In this document: in pieces, positions 1 to 11,720 of the stretch
How the letters are laid out: each line of letters begins with the position of its first letter
Numbering within the stretch: the stretch's first letter is position 1
Assembly (NCBI GenBank): GCA_963922205.1
Contig: CAWUHX010000011.1
Span: 1,477,749 to 1,541,748 of the forward strand
From: Romanomermis culicivorax
Lineage: Eukaryota; Nematoda; Enoplea; Mermithida; Mermithidae
Direction of reading: 5' to 3'
DNA: 64,000 nt
Position numbers and translations under genes: made by a program
The notes under the pieces: model-generated
What the model was told of the DNA's origin: nothing
The model's input: only the letters and a program-made list of their open reading frames with translations
The model's database searches: none

Positions 1-384
1 TGTAACATTACTCAATTCCATGTGGGCTATCGAACGCACTGTCTCGTGCACAATATCAGAATTTATGCTTGGAAACCTTCCTTCCTAAGAATTGCTCACG
101 TATCATACATAAATTTGCCTGTGTGAGATGTGAAAACTGTTCATTAGATATAATTTCAGTATGACTTGCGTTACCTACTGTAATAAGAGTAGTCGCCATT
201 CTTCTCATTTACTTAAAAAATGCTTATGCGCTGAAATTTTTTTGTCACACCGTGATTTGGTCATTTATTTCGAATGCTAAGATTTAGGATTTTAACACTA
301 TGTTGGGCGTGAGAAAAACTGTCAAACGACCTTTGTGTTTTCATTAGATATTCTCGATTTACACATAGTATAGCTGTTTTGCAG
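1..384. other. Host intronic sequence
   Basis: AT-rich sequence with no convincing coding segment. It ends in a pyrimidine-rich tract and a CAG splice acceptor (381-384) directly in front of the lectin exon, so it is read as the last intron of that gene. Confidence 0.5.
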
Positions 385-536
385 ACCACATTCATGACCC
401 TAAACCTTCGAGACTAAGTGGTTTCGGAACGACACTGCTCGTTGTGTTGGCCCTCATCGCCGTAGCCGCAATTCTCATTGTTGGAGTTTTAGTGTTGCAG
501 CGACGACAAGAAAATTCTCGCAAAAGGTTCTACTGA
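385..536 (+). CDS. LMAN2: Last exon of a VIP36/LMAN2-type L-type lectin
   Basis: This is the C-terminal exon of a type I membrane protein. It begins after a TTTTGCAG acceptor in phase with two leading bases. It encodes about 16 lumenal residues (HIHDPKPSRLSGFGTT), one hydrophobic membrane span of about 22 residues (starting LLVVLALIAVAAIL), and a short cytosolic tail QRRQENSRKRFY followed by a stop. VIP36/LMAN2 lectins of the early secretory pathway end in the same way, with a single span, a Q-x-RQE-rich tail and a terminal KRFY sorting signal; ERGIC-53 ends in a related KKFF. The lectin domain itself must lie upstream of the window. This is the host's own gene and looks intact here. The family call rests on the tail and span only, so another ER-Golgi lectin of the same family is possible. 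Confidence 0.75.
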
Positions 537-1095
537 TATGGCCGAATTTTTGGATAATTACAAAGTTTTTAATAGTTTTTTGTATCCGGGGAAAAAGTAT
601 TTAATTCAAAAACGTACCAAAAATACTAGTCTGTTTTCGTGCATACTGGCGATCGGAAAAGTTGTTCTCAGTTCGGGTAACTATGTACCACCTTCGCTCT
701 AGGAGCTCTGGTCCGGCGTCACATTTCTGCACCGATGGTTTCGGCGGTAGGTAACTATTTTAATTTCGTTTTTTACGGTTATATAACAAAATAAGTTGGA
801 CTCGAAATGTAATTGGAGGAGTTATAATTGTTCTTTGAGAATCGAACGTCCTGATGCTTGTTGCTTGGAGCAGGATCTTGGTGACCTGCAACAAAGTATA
901 AATTTTCGAATATGAGCAGAGTGAACAATTGAGCATGGTGAGAAATGATATTGACTTATTTTTTTCTTCTGTGATCAGAAATACTTCATTTCAAATTGTT
1001 TCTGCCTCTGGTAAAAAGTATTGTTATGCGCGCCAGCTGTGAACGGACATGCACGGCAAGAACTTTCCAGGGGGAGATTCCGGGAACTTTTCATC

Positions 1096-1252
1096 GAGGG
1101 AGAGTGCGGAGTGAGTGAACAAAGAAACAAAAAAAGCTCCACGGGCACGTTTTTTATACAATTATGCCAAAAAAATTTCTTCGAAAAACTTTGGGGAACG
1201 TTTTACGATTTTTTTGGGCCAGGGAGCTCTCCAGGGTCGCAGGTAGGATGAT
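1096..1252 (+). repeat. Dispersed host repeat, copy 1
   Basis: Similar to 61481-61653 in the same orientation. Shared landmarks are a GAG-rich start, AGCTCCAC, a CATGCTTTTCATAC-like stretch, TTTCGGGCCAG, TCCAGGGTC and a GTAGGA end. The open frame over it follows the repeat and is not read as a gene. Confidence 0.5.
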
Positions 1253-1990
1253 GTTTTGTTCGTAGAAACGATAAAATAATCACATCGTTATGACAACATC
1301 GCCAATCACGTTTTCAGTTATAAAAACTGGGAAGAAAGAAAGTGAACTTAAACGAAATGTACAACAAATCGAATACGTACGGAAACAAATATAAAAATCA
1401 AAAGGAACGAATATAAACGTAAGAACAAAGAAAAATAGAAAATATGATAGAAACATTTAATATCTCTGATGAAAGTTGCTTTGATCAATGCAGAATGACT
1501 ATCCCGAATTTGACTTTTCACGAGCCCTAATATCGTAAACTAAAAGATCTTTTAAGTTCGTTAGTCTGTACCGGCATATCACTCTATTCCTCCAAAAAAA
1601 GAAATTTAATTGGTGCGAAAATGACTGATACCGAAATAGGGATGCAGAAATGAAACGTCTCATTCCGTACTTGGCTTCGACCGAGAATTGACAATAAAAA
1701 AATGGGTCACATCCGAAATAAATTGTTTATTCTGTTTACCAGTATAAAGTTTTTGATTTACCGGAGCCTATGTAACATTTGTTATAGAAAATTTTCGGCG
1801 GCTTTGTTTTGGTTATGTTACTCTTTTGGTTTTCTTAAGTCATACACACGGGCGTTTAAAAGGTGTAGGGAATTCCCAAATACATTTTGATCAAACATTT
1901 GGAGTGATTTTCTCCTACCTATTCTATGTAGCCATGTATGTTTCGCTTAATTTGATCGGGTACAGTATAGTCAAACGATGTCAAATTTAC

Positions 1991-2150
1991 AGTCTGTTTT
2001 TCTTGAAATGCTTCTAATTATAAAAGTGGAAAGCAAGTACTGTTTTAGACTTTTACAATTTTCAGCTAAACCGTTCATCGCGTGAGATTGAAAATTTGTG
2101 AGTTTATTCAATCAAGTTTTAACAATTTTTAGAGTGAAAAATTTTACTGT
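1991..2150 (+). repeat. Dispersed host repeat, copy with partner at 38569-38731
   Basis: The same sequence recurs in reverse at 38569-38731, with shared landmarks GTTTTTCTTGAAATGCTTC, AAAGTGGAAAGCAAGTA and AAAATTTTACTGT. This links the sequence between M and R to the host flank. Confidence 0.5.
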
Positions 2151-2894
2151 GAAAGCCTCGTGCACGCGATTTTGACTGCATAGCTGATTTTTGTCATTTT
2201 TCAATTTAAAAGCATTTTATAAAAAACAAACTATATTATACGCTACATCTGTTGATCAATTCTATGTTTGGAACTTCTGCGACTTTATCTCGCATTCATT
2301 GTTTTATTTTTTTGTCTACCAAGAGGCAGGCAATCTTTTTGCGACTATGAAAGTAACTGTGCCTTTTTTAACAAAATATTGCCCAATTTTCGATCGCTGA
2401 TTGTTGAAATAAGTTTAAAAGAAATGTGTGTACATTACCTAGAACTATTTTGCTCAACGAGCTCGCCGTTTCTTCGTTCATCAGTTTTCTCTTGAATTGG
2501 ATGTTGTGATTTCTGGATTTTTGTGGTTATAATAAATTCGTTATTTGACATATGCCATCGATTTCAACTTGTCATAAAACCCGAGATTTGGTTGATTCCG
2601 GCACGGACCACTGAAATTGGGCGGGTGTTCCCATAGGAGCGAAACTCATAAGGGCGATGCTCAAAAGAGTGGTTTTCAATGAACAAATTTTATGAAAGGT
2701 GTACCGGGTGCCCGAAAGAGAAAATTTCAGACGACTCTTTCGTGGTGCAATTCTGGATGCGGGTTGTTGCACAAGTCAGAAAACCAACATGGAGATCAAA
2801 TTACGTGAGCGGTGTTATGTGTGGTATCCAAACTTGATACATCTATGTGTTTTGGTACCACAATCTCAATATCAATAAATGGTTATGACATTAA

Positions 2895-3121
2895 GGCTCA
2901 TTTATACTTGCCTTTTTCGGCGGAACGGAACGGAATGCAATCGACACAACGTTACCGAACGAAAGGGAAATTTTCGTTCGGTTCGGTTGGAGGTTACCGT
3001 CAGTCATTTCCTAGAAAATTGCAAGGATCCTTTTCCGATCGAATGTGGTTTTTCGGACTGAACGTTTCAAGCTGTTGGCGATCGGTTCCGTTCCGCCGAA
3101 AAAAGCAAGTAAAATGACCCT
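2895..3121. mobile_element. MITE with TTAA target duplication
   Basis: About 227 bp with terminal inverted repeats of more than 35 bp. The left end starts GGCTCATTTATACTTGCC and continues TTTTTCGGCGGAACGGAAC; the right end is its near-complement. It is flanked by TTAA at 2891-2894 and 3122-3125. TTAA duplication is typical of piggyBac and Kolobok groups, and no transposase is present. The open frames here simply follow the inverted repeats. Confidence 0.75.
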
Positions 3122-3588
3122 TTAAAATAATCAATACCCGAATATGAAAAATTTCTTTTTCATACTTTGATATCACACTTTCTCGAATTCATTATGATGT
3201 AATATTTATTTTTCAAGTCTTCATTCATCGTATTTGCGAAAAATTTTCTGATAGAGAAACTATTCACTAAGATCCTTTTAGATAATTTGTGAACATGCCT
3301 CAAACATTTTTGGCTGAGCTGGTCACTTACAAAAGTTTTCATATTTTTCGAAACCCTTGTCTGTTTTTGTTCTGCATTCTTTGATTGTCATTCACGATTT
3401 CAATTCATATTTTTTGTTCTGTTCTCCATACATAGTTATTTCATTTCTATTGGCTTCATTCTTTTTCTATTCTCTCGTGTGTTTCTTTTCATCACATTTC
3501 TTCTCTCATTCCAGAACTCAAGGCTTGTTTTTCCTTCTGCGTCCGATAAAGCTTCAAAATGAATCATAATAAAAGCTTCATAATAAAT

Positions 3589-3712
3589 TCTCAAAACAGC
3601 GAAGTCTCAAAACAGCAGATCTCAATTTAGCGAAGTCTCAATACAGTGATTCTCAAAACAGCGAAGTATGATAACAGATCCTCAAAATAACGAATTTTCA
3701 AAACAGTTCTAT
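3589..3712 (+). repeat. Degenerate minisatellite, CTCAAAACAGCGAAGT unit
   Basis: About six imperfect copies of a 16-20 bp unit (CTCAAAACAGCGAAGT with variants). A short block of the same unit lies in reverse orientation at 60517-60563 on the other side of the Polinton cluster. Confidence 0.6.
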
Positions 3713-3873
3713 CTTCAGAATGGAAAAATTGAAATTGGGCGGGGTATACGTTTTGGCACATGGCCCATTTGTCCTCCTTTTTGATCTGGTTGATGCCGGT
3801 TGCCACTCATTTTGGCACCAATCGCCAGATTTCTAGCACGGCTTTACAGCATGTGAGTAGTAAGGCCCGCCCG

Positions 3874-4003
3874 TATAGGGGGTATGATTGAGCATACCCC
3901 TATCTTTTCTGTACCCCCTATAATTTGTCATATTTGGCCGATTTATAGGGGGTATGGTAAACATATACGCTCGATTTTTTGTCGATTTATAGGGGGTATG
4001 GTT
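3874..4003 (+). promoter_or_regulatory. Terminal iterons, TATAGGGGGTATGRT type
   Basis: The motif TATAGGGGGTATG occurs in direct orientation at about 3874, 3944 and 3988 and inverted at 3911-3922 (GTACCCCCTATA). The repeats around the motif match those of both R ends, but the core differs in each end. They are probably recognition sites for an element-encoded terminal protein or integrase; the function is inferred. Confidence 0.6.
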
Positions 4004-4195
4004 AAGCATACAGGTTTTAGAGTTACTGTAATGCTAGAATTATGGTAATATTTAGATTATGGTAATAGTGGAGTTAGGGTAATAGTTGTCTTACTGTAGG
4101 TGGAAAAGGAAAATTGATGAACAAAAAATGGAAAAGGAAAACTAAAGTGAACAAAAAATGGAAAAGAACCAAAAAGGAAAGCATGTATAAAAAAC

Positions 4196-4221
4196 GACTT
4201 CCTCCATGGGCAGAGGAAGTC
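4196..4221 (+). other. Conserved terminal hairpin (L, module 1)
   Basis: GACTTCCTC / GAGGAAGTC forms a perfect 9-bp stem with an 8-nt loop. It has counterparts at 39999-40024, 40561-40586 and 59181-59206, where the stem reads GGCTTCC / GGAAGCC. A weaker version is in module 2 at 4709-4734. Confidence 0.65.
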
Positions 4222-5503
4222 TTTCAAAAATTTGTGCCCCCCGACCCCCTTTGACAAAAGGGCACTACCTTCAGGCGTTAATATGTTGAGAGGTCCCCTT
4301 CCTGAATGATCGTTCCAGTCAGTACTTGTCAGATTGGTCAGTAATGGTCTATTTTATGAGTAAAATCTCGAAAAAGTCTATACGGGATGAAACATTATTC
4401 TTACAGTCGCATGCGTATAAAGTTGATTACCTGCCAAAAATGACCAAAAAGGTCTTTTATAGAAAAATGACCAGAATGAGCAGGGCATAAAAAGCGTGTA
4501 GAAATTTTGGAGAGTTCAAAAAAATCTTTACATATCAAAAGAAAAAACTTTTAAATCAATGTAGCATTTTTGTTGTATCGTAAAATTTTTGAAGCAATGT
4601 ATCATTTTTGTTAAATGCAAAATAATCATTTAGTCCAAATACAAAAATAAAGAATAATAATAAAATAAGCAAAACTGGAAAAACGAAAAGAAAGCATGTA
4701 TAAAAAACGACTCCCTCAACCCACGGAGGAAGTCTTCCAAAAAAAGCGCCCTTAGGCTCCAAAATAAGAGGTGCACCATCTGCAGGTTAACAGAATAGCT
4801 AATCCGAAGTCCTGCATGCTGAATGATCGTCCAAATTAGAACGATCTTTCATATCAGAATGCTCAATTCTACATATAAAAACTCTAGGAGTCTATACGTG
4901 TTGAAACATTATTCCTAGGGATTTATACTTATAAGGTCATGAAAATTGACCAAAGAGTTTTTACAGAAAAATGCCCGAATGAGCGGGACACAAAAAGCAT
5001 GTAGAAAATTGAACACTTTAGATGCAAAAAACTCCTCAGTGTAGAAACCATAACTGATACTACAAAAATAGATGAAGAGAAAGAAAGAAAAAAAGAGAAC
5101 ACAGTGCACATATACACAAAAACTCTGCCAGGAGGCTAAAGGTCTACTAAATCATCAAGGCTAGACATACATGCATGCTACTCTCTGTATAGAAATTGAT
5201 ACATTATATAATGCATAATAATTTATACAGGTAGATGTGATTTTATATACATAGTGTTTTCCAGTGCAAACATAAAAGGTTAGGCAGCTGAACACCATTT
5301 AGATCATAAAACCAATTAGAAATGCTAGCAGAGGTCAAAGGTTCTATAAAACATGCTAGCAAGAGACGCTTTACCAAAACAATTAAGGTAGTGCTTATTA
5401 TTTTGATAGTTTTCTGGGATAACCTAAAACCTTCAAAAAAAGCCGAAAAGATTCAACCAAAAAAGCAGAAAAAATGGGAAAAGGTTTAATGAGGGAAAAG
5501 AGG

Positions 5504-5512
5504 TATAAATAG
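5504..5512 (+). promoter_or_regulatory. TATA box of the tryptophan-rich gene (L)
   Basis: TATAAATAG, in the context AGAGGTATAAATAG, lies about 70 bp upstream of a conserved ATGGAGGCC. The mirror copy in R (57782-57790) has the same box, the same spacing and the same GAATCATTCTTATT sequence downstream, where transcription would be expected to start. Confidence 0.6.
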
Positions 5513-5688
5513 GAAAAATATAAGAAGAAGAATCATTCTTATTCTTGTACTACAACGCCAATGATAATGACGCCAAAAATTATGAAAATGGAGGCCATTT
5601 TTTAAATGTTTATTACAGTGTTGAGGGCCGCTTACGAGGCATATGATACTTTGATATTATGAATATTTTAATTTTCAGAATTAATATG

Positions 5689-6024
5689 AATACAGTTTAA
5701 ATATTAAAAAAAATTATTAATTTAGAGCCCTTTTTTACAATGATCAACGTTGACAGGTGGGTGTTGGTATTCTGGGAGGAGGCGTCAGTCAATTTCAAGA
5801 ATTGGTGGAAAAGCCAGTGGGGGGAGCAGTATCCAGCTAGGATGAAACCCTTTTGGGGTTTCATGGAATGCCTACGCCTGATGCTCAAAAACCCCTTGCT
5901 GGCAGACAAACAATTAGCTTCGCACCTGTGGAATATCCTCCTGCCCAGTGCGAGGGCTAAGTGGACGAACACGGACCACCAGTACATGGATCAGCGTGTA
6001 GGGTGGGCATTACCAGGCTTCTAG
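5689..6024 (+). CDS. Tryptophan-rich terminal protein of unknown function (L copy, fossil)
   Basis: Unrecognised small protein of about 95-110 residues, conserved with R 57294-57623 at the protein level (for example FW-EA---FK-WWKSQ, KPFWGFM, LASHLWNIL). Conservation of the reading frame in two old copies argues that it was a real gene. It lies between the capsid gene and the terminal region, transcribed towards the capsid gene. A short conserved leader starting ATGGAGGCC precedes it at about 5587. In both copies it ends on the same CTTCTAGTAAGTT, which may be a splice donor rather than the true end. The sequence is helical and rich in W, R and K, without a known motif. This copy looks broken near its start. 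Confidence 0.6.
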
Positions 6025-6073
6025 TAAGTTTTGATGTTATACTTAAAACATGTCTTAGGTCTATAGACTTATA

Positions 6074-6495
6074 CACTATCAGGCAAAACTAACCGTCTAT
6101 GCCAGTGGCATCCAGGATGCATCCGGAATGCGTCCAGGAGGCACCCAGGATGCAAAAAGGACACTTTACTGACAGTAAAATTGATGTGCTTGTGTTACAC
6201 AAAGCCAAAGAATTTTGCTGATGCTATCTTCTTACCTCCCTAATAGAAAGCACACATTATTTACTAGATATAAACGAAAGGTCAACTGTTGTCATACTGT
6301 AGGCCAAAACAAAGGGCATATCCACTACACATTATGAAATAACTATGATTGACAGTTATTGCATGAATGTCAATTACTGAGAAAGATGAAAGTTTTCTTT
6401 GTGCTGCCGAAAAAGATGCATTCCGGATGCGACCTGGATGTGTCCAGGAGGCATCCGGGATGCGAATTTTTGAGGATTAGTTTTGCCTGGTAGTG
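6074..6495. mobile_element. TA-flanked MITE (mariner/Tc1-like)
   Basis: About 422 bp with terminal repeats CACTAYCAGGCAAAACTAA and its complement, flanked by TA (6072-6073 and 6496-6497). Just inside the ends are GGATGC/GCATCC-rich inverted stretches. It is absent from the same place in R, so it entered L after the copies separated. TA duplication points to the Tc1/mariner superfamily. Confidence 0.75.
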
Positions 6496-6743
6496 TAGCT
6501 AATGAGAGTAAAAATTGTTATAAGCTTTTACTGTAATATTTTGAGGTAAAACATGCATAGGTTAAATTGTACTAAAGTATGTTACAGATTTTTAGTTCAG
6601 GTAGATGTTAACGTATAGTAGAAGAAATAGTAGAATTGTACGGTAAATAACTGGTACAACAAAGAGATAGTCAACTTTCCTAAAACTTACCAAAGAACAG
6701 GTGTTAATTACTGTATAATTCTATATGGAATGTATGTATGTAT

Positions 6744-6976
6744 CATACCTGTACTTGGGGGGTTGGGGGGGGGGACCCCCCCCCAACTTGGCCAGCCCAG
6801 TACCCAAAATCATTTACCCCCCAACCCCCCCCCCCCCCAGGTGGGGAAAAATTAAAAAAATTTGCCAAAAAGTGTATGTTTTTTGACCTTTTTGGGAAAA
6901 ATTTCGACTTTTTCCTATCCCCCAAAATTTCGGATTTACCCCCCCCCCCCAACTGGTCGGAGGTCTTACAGGTATG
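6744..6976. mobile_element. G/C-run MITE-like insertion
   Basis: About 233 bp absent from R. It is bounded by CATACCTGTA and TACAGGTATG, contains long runs of G and C (6760-6840 and 6940-6951), and is set in GTAT-rich simple sequence. The overlapping proline- and glycine-rich frames are composition artefacts. Confidence 0.5.
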
Positions 6977-7244
6977 GTATGTATGTATCTATGTAGGTAT
7001 GTAGATAAGTATGATTGTGGGTATGTAATTAGCTAGGTAAATCGATGAAACATTGTTTCTAGAATATTCTAGAAGATTTCAATTATTTACAAAATTTTAT
7101 GCCATAAAAAACTTATGATAAAAATAGTTTGCATGCATAAAATATAGATTTGAAAATGCAAGGAAAAATATAGTAAAAAAACCAAGAAATAAAAAAAGTT
7201 TCACGATTTTTATCAATCATAAGGAGAGAGTCAAATTCTGCATA

Positions 7245-8557
7245 TATAAGTGCTTAAATTCCACCATTGGGTATATCCTCTCCAAAATTCCTTTGTAAAC
7301 TGGCGTTTCCTTCACCTACGAGTTCCCAAAAATTACCATCCATACCACAAGGAGTCAAATCAAAAACAGAAAGTGTGTTATGCTTTGTAGAAGAATTTCG
7401 AGTAATTTCATTGCCCTTGTTATCTGTACCAATCCCTACACCTTCAAATAATTGTATAAAAGTGCACAAATATTTGTTTTCTTTAAAATTTAACATATAA
7501 GGCGTAGTAGGTAATGTTGTAGTACTGCTAGTTATTTTGATTTCATTTAATCCAAAAAATTGAAAGGGCTTTGATAATAATCACCCCTAGCAGCTGCACT
7601 ACCAACAAGCGCCACAAGGAGAGGATGAGGTAAAGGACCTGTGAACAACGAGTTTAGATGAACTGAGCAATGACTAGCTGTTATGTATAGACTTGTAACA
7701 TGACATTGATGAATAGGGTATTTTGCAGCCGTATTTTGCAACATAGATTCATTATCCGCAACTTCAACTTTTTTAATAAATAAAGACATGTTTTAACCTC
7801 AATCTTATAAGCTTCGTTATCATAAGATATAAATCTCTACAAACAAAAATCATCTCTATGTCTGTATAAATCAATTTTCGAGGTACATTGATTCAATAGA
7901 AAGCGTTCTTGCACAAATAGATGGGCATGTATAGTGGCCATTAATTCAACAACTGCACTGTTTTTGAACATTCAAGCTCTTTCCGAAGCACCCTTGTTTT
8001 TCTTTATATCGAGAACATCATCATTTTCAAAAGTATAACCAGCAGCTGTAACGTGTGTCTACTTAGCATCAGGACCATAGTTCAATTCCATTTCCAAATA
8101 AGATCTGTAAGCGTATCTATCCCCACTAAAATGTTGAAACATTAAAATTAAAAAACAGGTGAACATACATTTAATTATAAAACTTACCGGTCAGATATTA
8201 ATTTTCCATTTAGGTAAATTTTGATCTGTTTGAAAAATGTTTTGCTGATCAAATTTATTGGTGCTACAACATTACCATTGAGATTGTTGTTGGCATCCAA
8301 TGTTAAAGTCCTAGAAGCACCATTAGCTTTTGTAATTCAAATAGTAAAATATATAAAATTTCTTGATAAATCCAGCATATACGAATCAGGTGAAATAACA
8401 AATTCATAGGGTCCTTCATTAGTACAAGGATTTTGGAGCTGAATTCCAGACCAAAAACTTCTATGAATAGCAACTTGTGTTGGAGGTACGGTAAATAAAT
8501 TTAATTCTGTTTTACTACTAGGAGACAATGCAGCATCAATAAATTTACTGATTTTGA
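7245..8557 (-). pseudogene. Major capsid protein, double jelly-roll (L, fossil)
   Basis: Homologue of the R capsid gene (54756-56087) along its whole length, including the N-terminal segment with FTVPPTQVAI and NPCTNEGPYEFVISPD, the short intron near 8130-8190, and the C-terminal DLTPCGMDGNFWEL and NFGEDIPNGGI. The family forms the hexon-like capsomer of Polinton particles. It is broken, with several breaks. It is the first gene inside the capsid-side end. Confidence 0.85.
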
Positions 8558-8959
8558 ATAGATATCCTTGAAACCAATTACTCTACATGGAGTCTTTTTT
8601 AAGAATGAGGAACAATGTTTTAGATGTTTATGTTCATGTTTTTGATGATGATGATGATGACGACCATTATTCAACTTTTTATTGCTCTTTAAATGTACCG
8701 TAGAATTTATATGTTTACTCTTCCCTAGACCTTTTTCTTTCTGAAGGTAGTCACCCGTCTCATGTAATAAGTTGCCTGCTGCATTTCATCCATGCCCAGC
8801 AACACTTTTCTCTCCTGCTTCCTGATGTCTATAATAAAAGGGATATGCTCCTCTGAAGCCTTCTAAGGTACCATGTAATTGGAACTGATTATCTTGAATG
8901 CTGTGTTGATAAATATTGACCCAGTAATCAATGGTTTCAGGAATAAATACTGTATGCAT
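8558..8959 (-). pseudogene. Minor virion protein, pVI-like (L, fossil)
   Basis: Starts MHTVFIPETIDYWVNIYQHS, matching R 54223-54759, and ends in the same K/H-rich tail. It is broken and shorter than the R copy. In R the gene overlaps the capsid gene by four bases, which suggests a shared transcript. Confidence 0.75.
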
Positions 8960-9117
8960 ATTTTGCTTTGTAAATCAAAATGAACAAGTGAATGAATTAA
9001 TTATTTAATTAGGAGCATTTGCAAAAATTCAACCTGAGGACAATGCATCCAAATGCAAATCAATGAATAAATGCTAGTGAAAATTTGATACTATTATTAT
9101 AGGAATAAAGGAGTACA

Positions 9118-9818
9118 TCACTGGAAATGTGATTTAACTATAACATTCCCAAACTGAAAGGGTATAAACTCGTTCATACTGTTTTTTATAATAATTTCGA
9201 GTACAGTAATTTTTTTTAACTCAATGGGTATACATATAATTGACTCACTATATTTTTGTTTTTTCCCTGCATGTTTACTATAGGTAAAAGTGATGCTAAA
9301 GTATTTCCAACAATTTGATTTTCGATAATATTACAGTAAACATAAAAACTCTGTAAATCATTTAAATTCAGTGGTTGAATTCCTAACATATATAAATGTT
9401 TATTTCCAGGAATGGCGAGAAGAAAAGATTTCAAATTAACCAAACCTCAACCATGTTCATCAAATGAAAACATGATTTCAATGTCAGTTCCTGCAATTGC
9501 TGCCCCAATTTTTGCATTGAACTCATCAATTAATTTGGCTACCCCAAAGTAATGTTTTTCAAAAACTATAATTTTAATTTCTTTGATAGGTTCAACTTTA
9601 TTACCAATACCATCCATAATTAACACTATTATGTTATCTCCACCCTGATTGGAAATTGTAGCCCAGCTGTATGGATATATTATTTGACTCAACTCTACCT
9701 CCCAGTTTCCATCTAGTTTTAAATGGTAAGGTAGATGAGCTGAAAAATCTGAGAGTGTGTTTCCATATTCGCTATTACTTGGTAAATGGATATAAAACTG
9801 ATCTTTAAAGGTTGTCAT
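9118..9818 (-). pseudogene. Penton-like minor capsid protein (L, fossil)
   Basis: Matches R 53176-54066. It has N-terminal DQFYIHLPSNSE, HLPYHLKLDGNWEVELSQI and IYPYSWATI, and towards the C-terminus LGIQPLNLNDLQSFYVYCNI. This is the single-jelly-roll vertex protein of Polintons. It is broken, with a few breaks. Confidence 0.8.
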
Positions 9819-10107
9819 TATTTATAATGTTAGCTATTGTACTTATAGTCTTCAATGAGTTAGGTGATAGCGATAGTCCTGGTATGGGGCTAGGTAATAA
9901 ATACCCTATACAAGCACACAATAAGCCAAAGGACAACTGTGTATTATTATTGTAGAGAGATAAATTTATAATAGCTGTAATGACTATAATATACATTAGT
10001 ATGACCTAACTAAAGAACACCACTTCCTTTCGAGTTAAACGTTTTCCAAAAAAATCCCAAACACTGACATGAGATGATTCCGAAGGAGTTCTATTATTAC
10101 TATCCAT
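9805..10107 (-). pseudogene. Small two-span membrane protein (L, fossil)
   Basis: Counterpart of R 52881-53189. It shares SVWDFFGKRL near the start and LGLLCACIGYLLPSPIP-like sequence near the end, and overlaps the start of the penton gene by 14 nt as in R. The function is unknown. It is broken. Confidence 0.7.
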
Positions 10108-10271
10108 TTCAAAATTAAAAATCTTAATTTAACAATTAGATAATTAATTATGAATTCTATGAAAAGGTGGAGCTAGTAAAGAAACCAATAAAATTATACA
10201 AAAATACATAAAAGAGGCGGAGCTAGTAAAGTAATAAATACAAAAATACATTAAGAAGGAGGGGTAACTTT

Positions 10272-11720
10272 TTACAAATGCACACATAATTTATTTCACA
10301 ATCAACTTTTTACAGAAAATTTACAATGAAAAAACTTACAAACTAGTTTATCATTGTAAGCAAAATTTGTATAACTAAAACTTTTAAACATTTTATACAT
10401 AAGAACATTTCACACTTTATAATACAAAAAATACAAAGTATATATGCCACAAGCTCTGCTACAAAAAATTTTGTAGGTGTACTTTTCAAATGCCGACAAG
10501 CCAAAATGGCTTGTTGGAATTTTTTTGAGTCTTGTGTTTGATCATATCCGATGCAGAAAAGATCCATTTTGGTGCATTTTAGAAGGTCATAATCTCAACA
10601 TTTTCCAGCACTTCACGCTGGTTATAACTTAAATAAGCATTATTATGTATTTCCTAGCTCAGATGCTGCTTCTAACATGTCTACATTCATTTGTCATTTA
10701 ATCTTTGATAGTTTTAATCATCTTAAACCTATTATCTCTTGTTTTAATTGGTAATCTTCAATATTTCATCTTGATATTTAATGAAGATTCACATTTTCCC
10801 CTTGACACATTTTTTGAGAAAGATCAATACGTCAAGTCTGTAAACTTTTTGGAGCGATTATTCCTTTCTTAAGGTAAAATCAATCCAAAAGCTTCATGGG
10901 AGTAGTTTTGGGAAATTTATACTCTTCTTACTCATATCTTTTCGGCCAAGTTCATGAGAGTGTGTGAATGTGTGAATGAATTAATGGTTTTAAAATTTTT
11001 CAAACATAAAATTCCAGAAATTACGACTTCTGAACAGAAAATTCGAAACTAATTCTTCAAATAAGTGATTGGAAAATTGATTTTCCAGCATCACAGAATG
11101 TCAATACCCAAAAAAAATTTTTAGGCCTTTCAGGCATGAAAGATTAATAGCTTTTTTGGGCTCTCACTTGTCATCATAGAGGAGTTAACGGTCAATTTCT
11201 CATGTAATTCAAAGTCATTATGTTTTTAGATAGTTTGCTGGAAAATTTTTTCCACAATGCTTGTAGATTAGACTTTGATCAAACTCAAAAATTCCAAATG
11301 TTTCGTGAATTTTAATTAATTAATGGCTCTAAAATGTTATTGAATAAATGTTGAATGACATCTCTTTTTTTGATCGATTGCCATGATGCTCAATATACAC
11401 ATTTCTTTAAAAAATAACCTAGCATTGGAATTTATACACCTATACTGAAATTATATAATTGGCTTGTAAAAATTTGAAATGGCTTGTAAAATTTTTGGTC
11501 AACAAGTCACTTGGCTTGTGACTTGTAGGTCAAAAAAAAACCCTGAAATGGTGGTAAACCATAGGAATCAAAATTTTTGAAAAGATGTATCAGTGTTTGT
11601 AATTGAAGCCGCAGGCCTTTTAACTATTGCCGGCAATGTATGGCAAGCAAAAACTCTTAGAAAAATTCTTGATAAAATTGCATCTTGTTGAGCATAGTAT
11701 GCCAGTTCAAAGTTGTCCAT
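10272..11720 (-). pseudogene. Adenain-like cysteine protease (L, interrupted fossil)
   Basis: The N-terminal part (11720 down to about 11549) matches the start of the R protease (NFEL-YY-QQDA, FDSYGLPP). The C-terminal part (about 10490 down to 10272) matches its end (KFFHCKFSVK). The two are separated by an inserted element of about 1 kb. The adenoviral-type protease family matures Polinton capsid proteins. It is broken. Confidence 0.75.
10490..11545. mobile_element. About 1-kb insertion in the L protease gene
   Basis: Sequence with no counterpart in R, lying inside the protease gene. Its right end reads, on the minus strand, CAGGGTTTTTTTTTGACC. TTGGCTTGTGACTTG and ATGGCTTGT boxes lie near both ends. 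A CAGGG terminus suggests a hAT-type non-autonomous element, but the left end is not clear. No coding content is recognised. Confidence 0.5.

Larger units (their letters stand above)
537..2894. other. Host non-coding sequence (3' UTR and intergenic)
   Basis: The first part is presumably the 3' UTR of the lectin gene. The rest is AT-rich with no open frame that looks coding. It holds two dispersed repeats listed separately (1096-1252 and 1991-2150). Confidence 0.5.
3856..5500 (+). repeat. Capsid-side terminal region of Polinton-L
   Basis: Colinear with the reverse complement of the capsid-side end of Polinton-R (57790-59590). It begins GTGAGTAGTAAGGCC (from 3854), then an iterated motif block (3874-4003), then two diverged tandem modules of about 0.5 kb (about 4010-4550 and 4680-5050). 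Each module contains a hairpin, a spaced TGACC/GGTC palindrome and an AAAAAGC(A/G)TGTAG end. No coding capacity is recognised. Confidence 0.75.

Noticed and set aside
2812-3117. Open frame of about 100 residues
   Set aside because: It follows the inverted repeats of a TTAA-flanked MITE and has no protein-like features.
5697-5987. Minus-strand frame opposite the tryptophan-rich gene
   Set aside because: Antisense shadow; the plus-strand reading is the one conserved with R.
6738-7004. Proline-rich frame
   Set aside because: Produced by runs of C and G in a MITE-like insertion.
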